Assembly: GCA_003538975.1 (NCBI GenBank)
Contig: DPQQ01000013.1
Span: 34,501 to 39,854, forward strand
Origin: Clostridiales bacterium
GTDB taxonomy: Bacteria; Bacillota; Clostridia; Christensenellales; Borkfalkiaceae
Direction of reading: 5' to 3'
Length of the DNA: 5,354 nucleotides
The position numbers were made by a program, and so were the translations under genes. Of this stretch, positions 5,323 to 5,354 are shown piece after piece. Within the stretch, counting starts at the first letter, position 1, and each line of letters begins with the position of its first letter. The notes below the pieces were generated by a model. That model saw only the letters and a list, made by a program, of their open reading frames with translations, was not told the DNA's origin and searched no databases.

Positions 5323-5354
5323 CGGGGTGTAGCGCAGTTGGTAGCGCACGTGCT
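5323..5354 (+). tRNA. tRNA, 5' half only (probably tRNA-Pro)
   Basis: The sequence fits the start of a tRNA: seven acceptor bases CGGGGTG (5323-5329), T8 A9, D stem GCGC (5332-5335), D loop AGTTGGTA, D stem GCGC (5344-5347), A26, then the 5' arm of the anticodon stem CGTGC and T32 at the window edge. The anticodon is outside the window. A first base C is characteristic of bacterial tRNA-Pro, and the sequence resembles clostridial tRNA-Pro, but this remains a guess; initiator tRNA also starts with C but has a different D arm. The gene is divergent from spoIIAA. Confidence 0.88.

Noticed and set aside
5311..5323. GGTTCAACCC before the tRNA as the relic of a second tRNA T arm
   Set aside because: The bases resemble a T loop, but the flanking bases cannot form the five-pair T stem and no anticodon arm precedes it.
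1..5354. CRISPR arrays, insertion sequences, phage or defence genes
   Set aside because: No regularly spaced repeats, transposase motifs or foreign-looking genes were seen; all long frames are accounted for by sporulation genes and pheS.

Overview
The window reads as chromosome of an endospore-forming member of the Bacillota, most likely class Clostridia. It holds an anti-sigma-F switch operon, a reduced spoVA operon with only the C, D and E genes, a yunB homologue, and a T-box-controlled pheS. Base composition is low to moderate GC with AT-rich spacers. Genus cannot be fixed from the sequence. Every protein gene lies on the minus strand; only the partial tRNA at the right edge is on the plus strand.

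Right to left (direction of transcription): a partial tRNA (5323-5354, +, probably Pro) has its own sigma-A-like promoter and diverges from spoIIAA-spoIIAB-sigF (5056-3588). The spacer of about 265 bases contains A/T tracts, the tRNA promoter, a hairpin just before the tRNA, and on the minus strand a terminator-like hairpin in the spoIIAA leader. sigF is followed by a clear intrinsic terminator. A 194-base spacer with a candidate 33-codon ORF and a 10-base inverted repeat then leads to spoVAC-spoVAD-spoVAE (3393-1535), with yunB (1492-830) 42 bases further on. No terminator is visible after yunB. Next come a consensus promoter, a T-box leader with a UUC (Phe) specifier and its terminator, and the first 156 codons of pheS, which runs off the left edge.

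How it works together, from family knowledge: SpoIIAB holds sigma F inactive until dephosphorylated SpoIIAA displaces it in the forespore. Sigma F starts forespore transcription, and the SpoVA membrane proteins with SpoVAD later import dipicolinic acid into the forespore. YunB is a sporulation protein of unclear role. pheS is housekeeping and responds to uncharged tRNA-Phe.

The genes themselves are a recognisable sporulation cluster. No wholly new system is evident. The points worth checking are in the spacers: the spoIIA leader hairpin, the sigF-spoVAC spacer, and the missing terminator that lets spoVA/yunB transcripts run into the pheS T-box.
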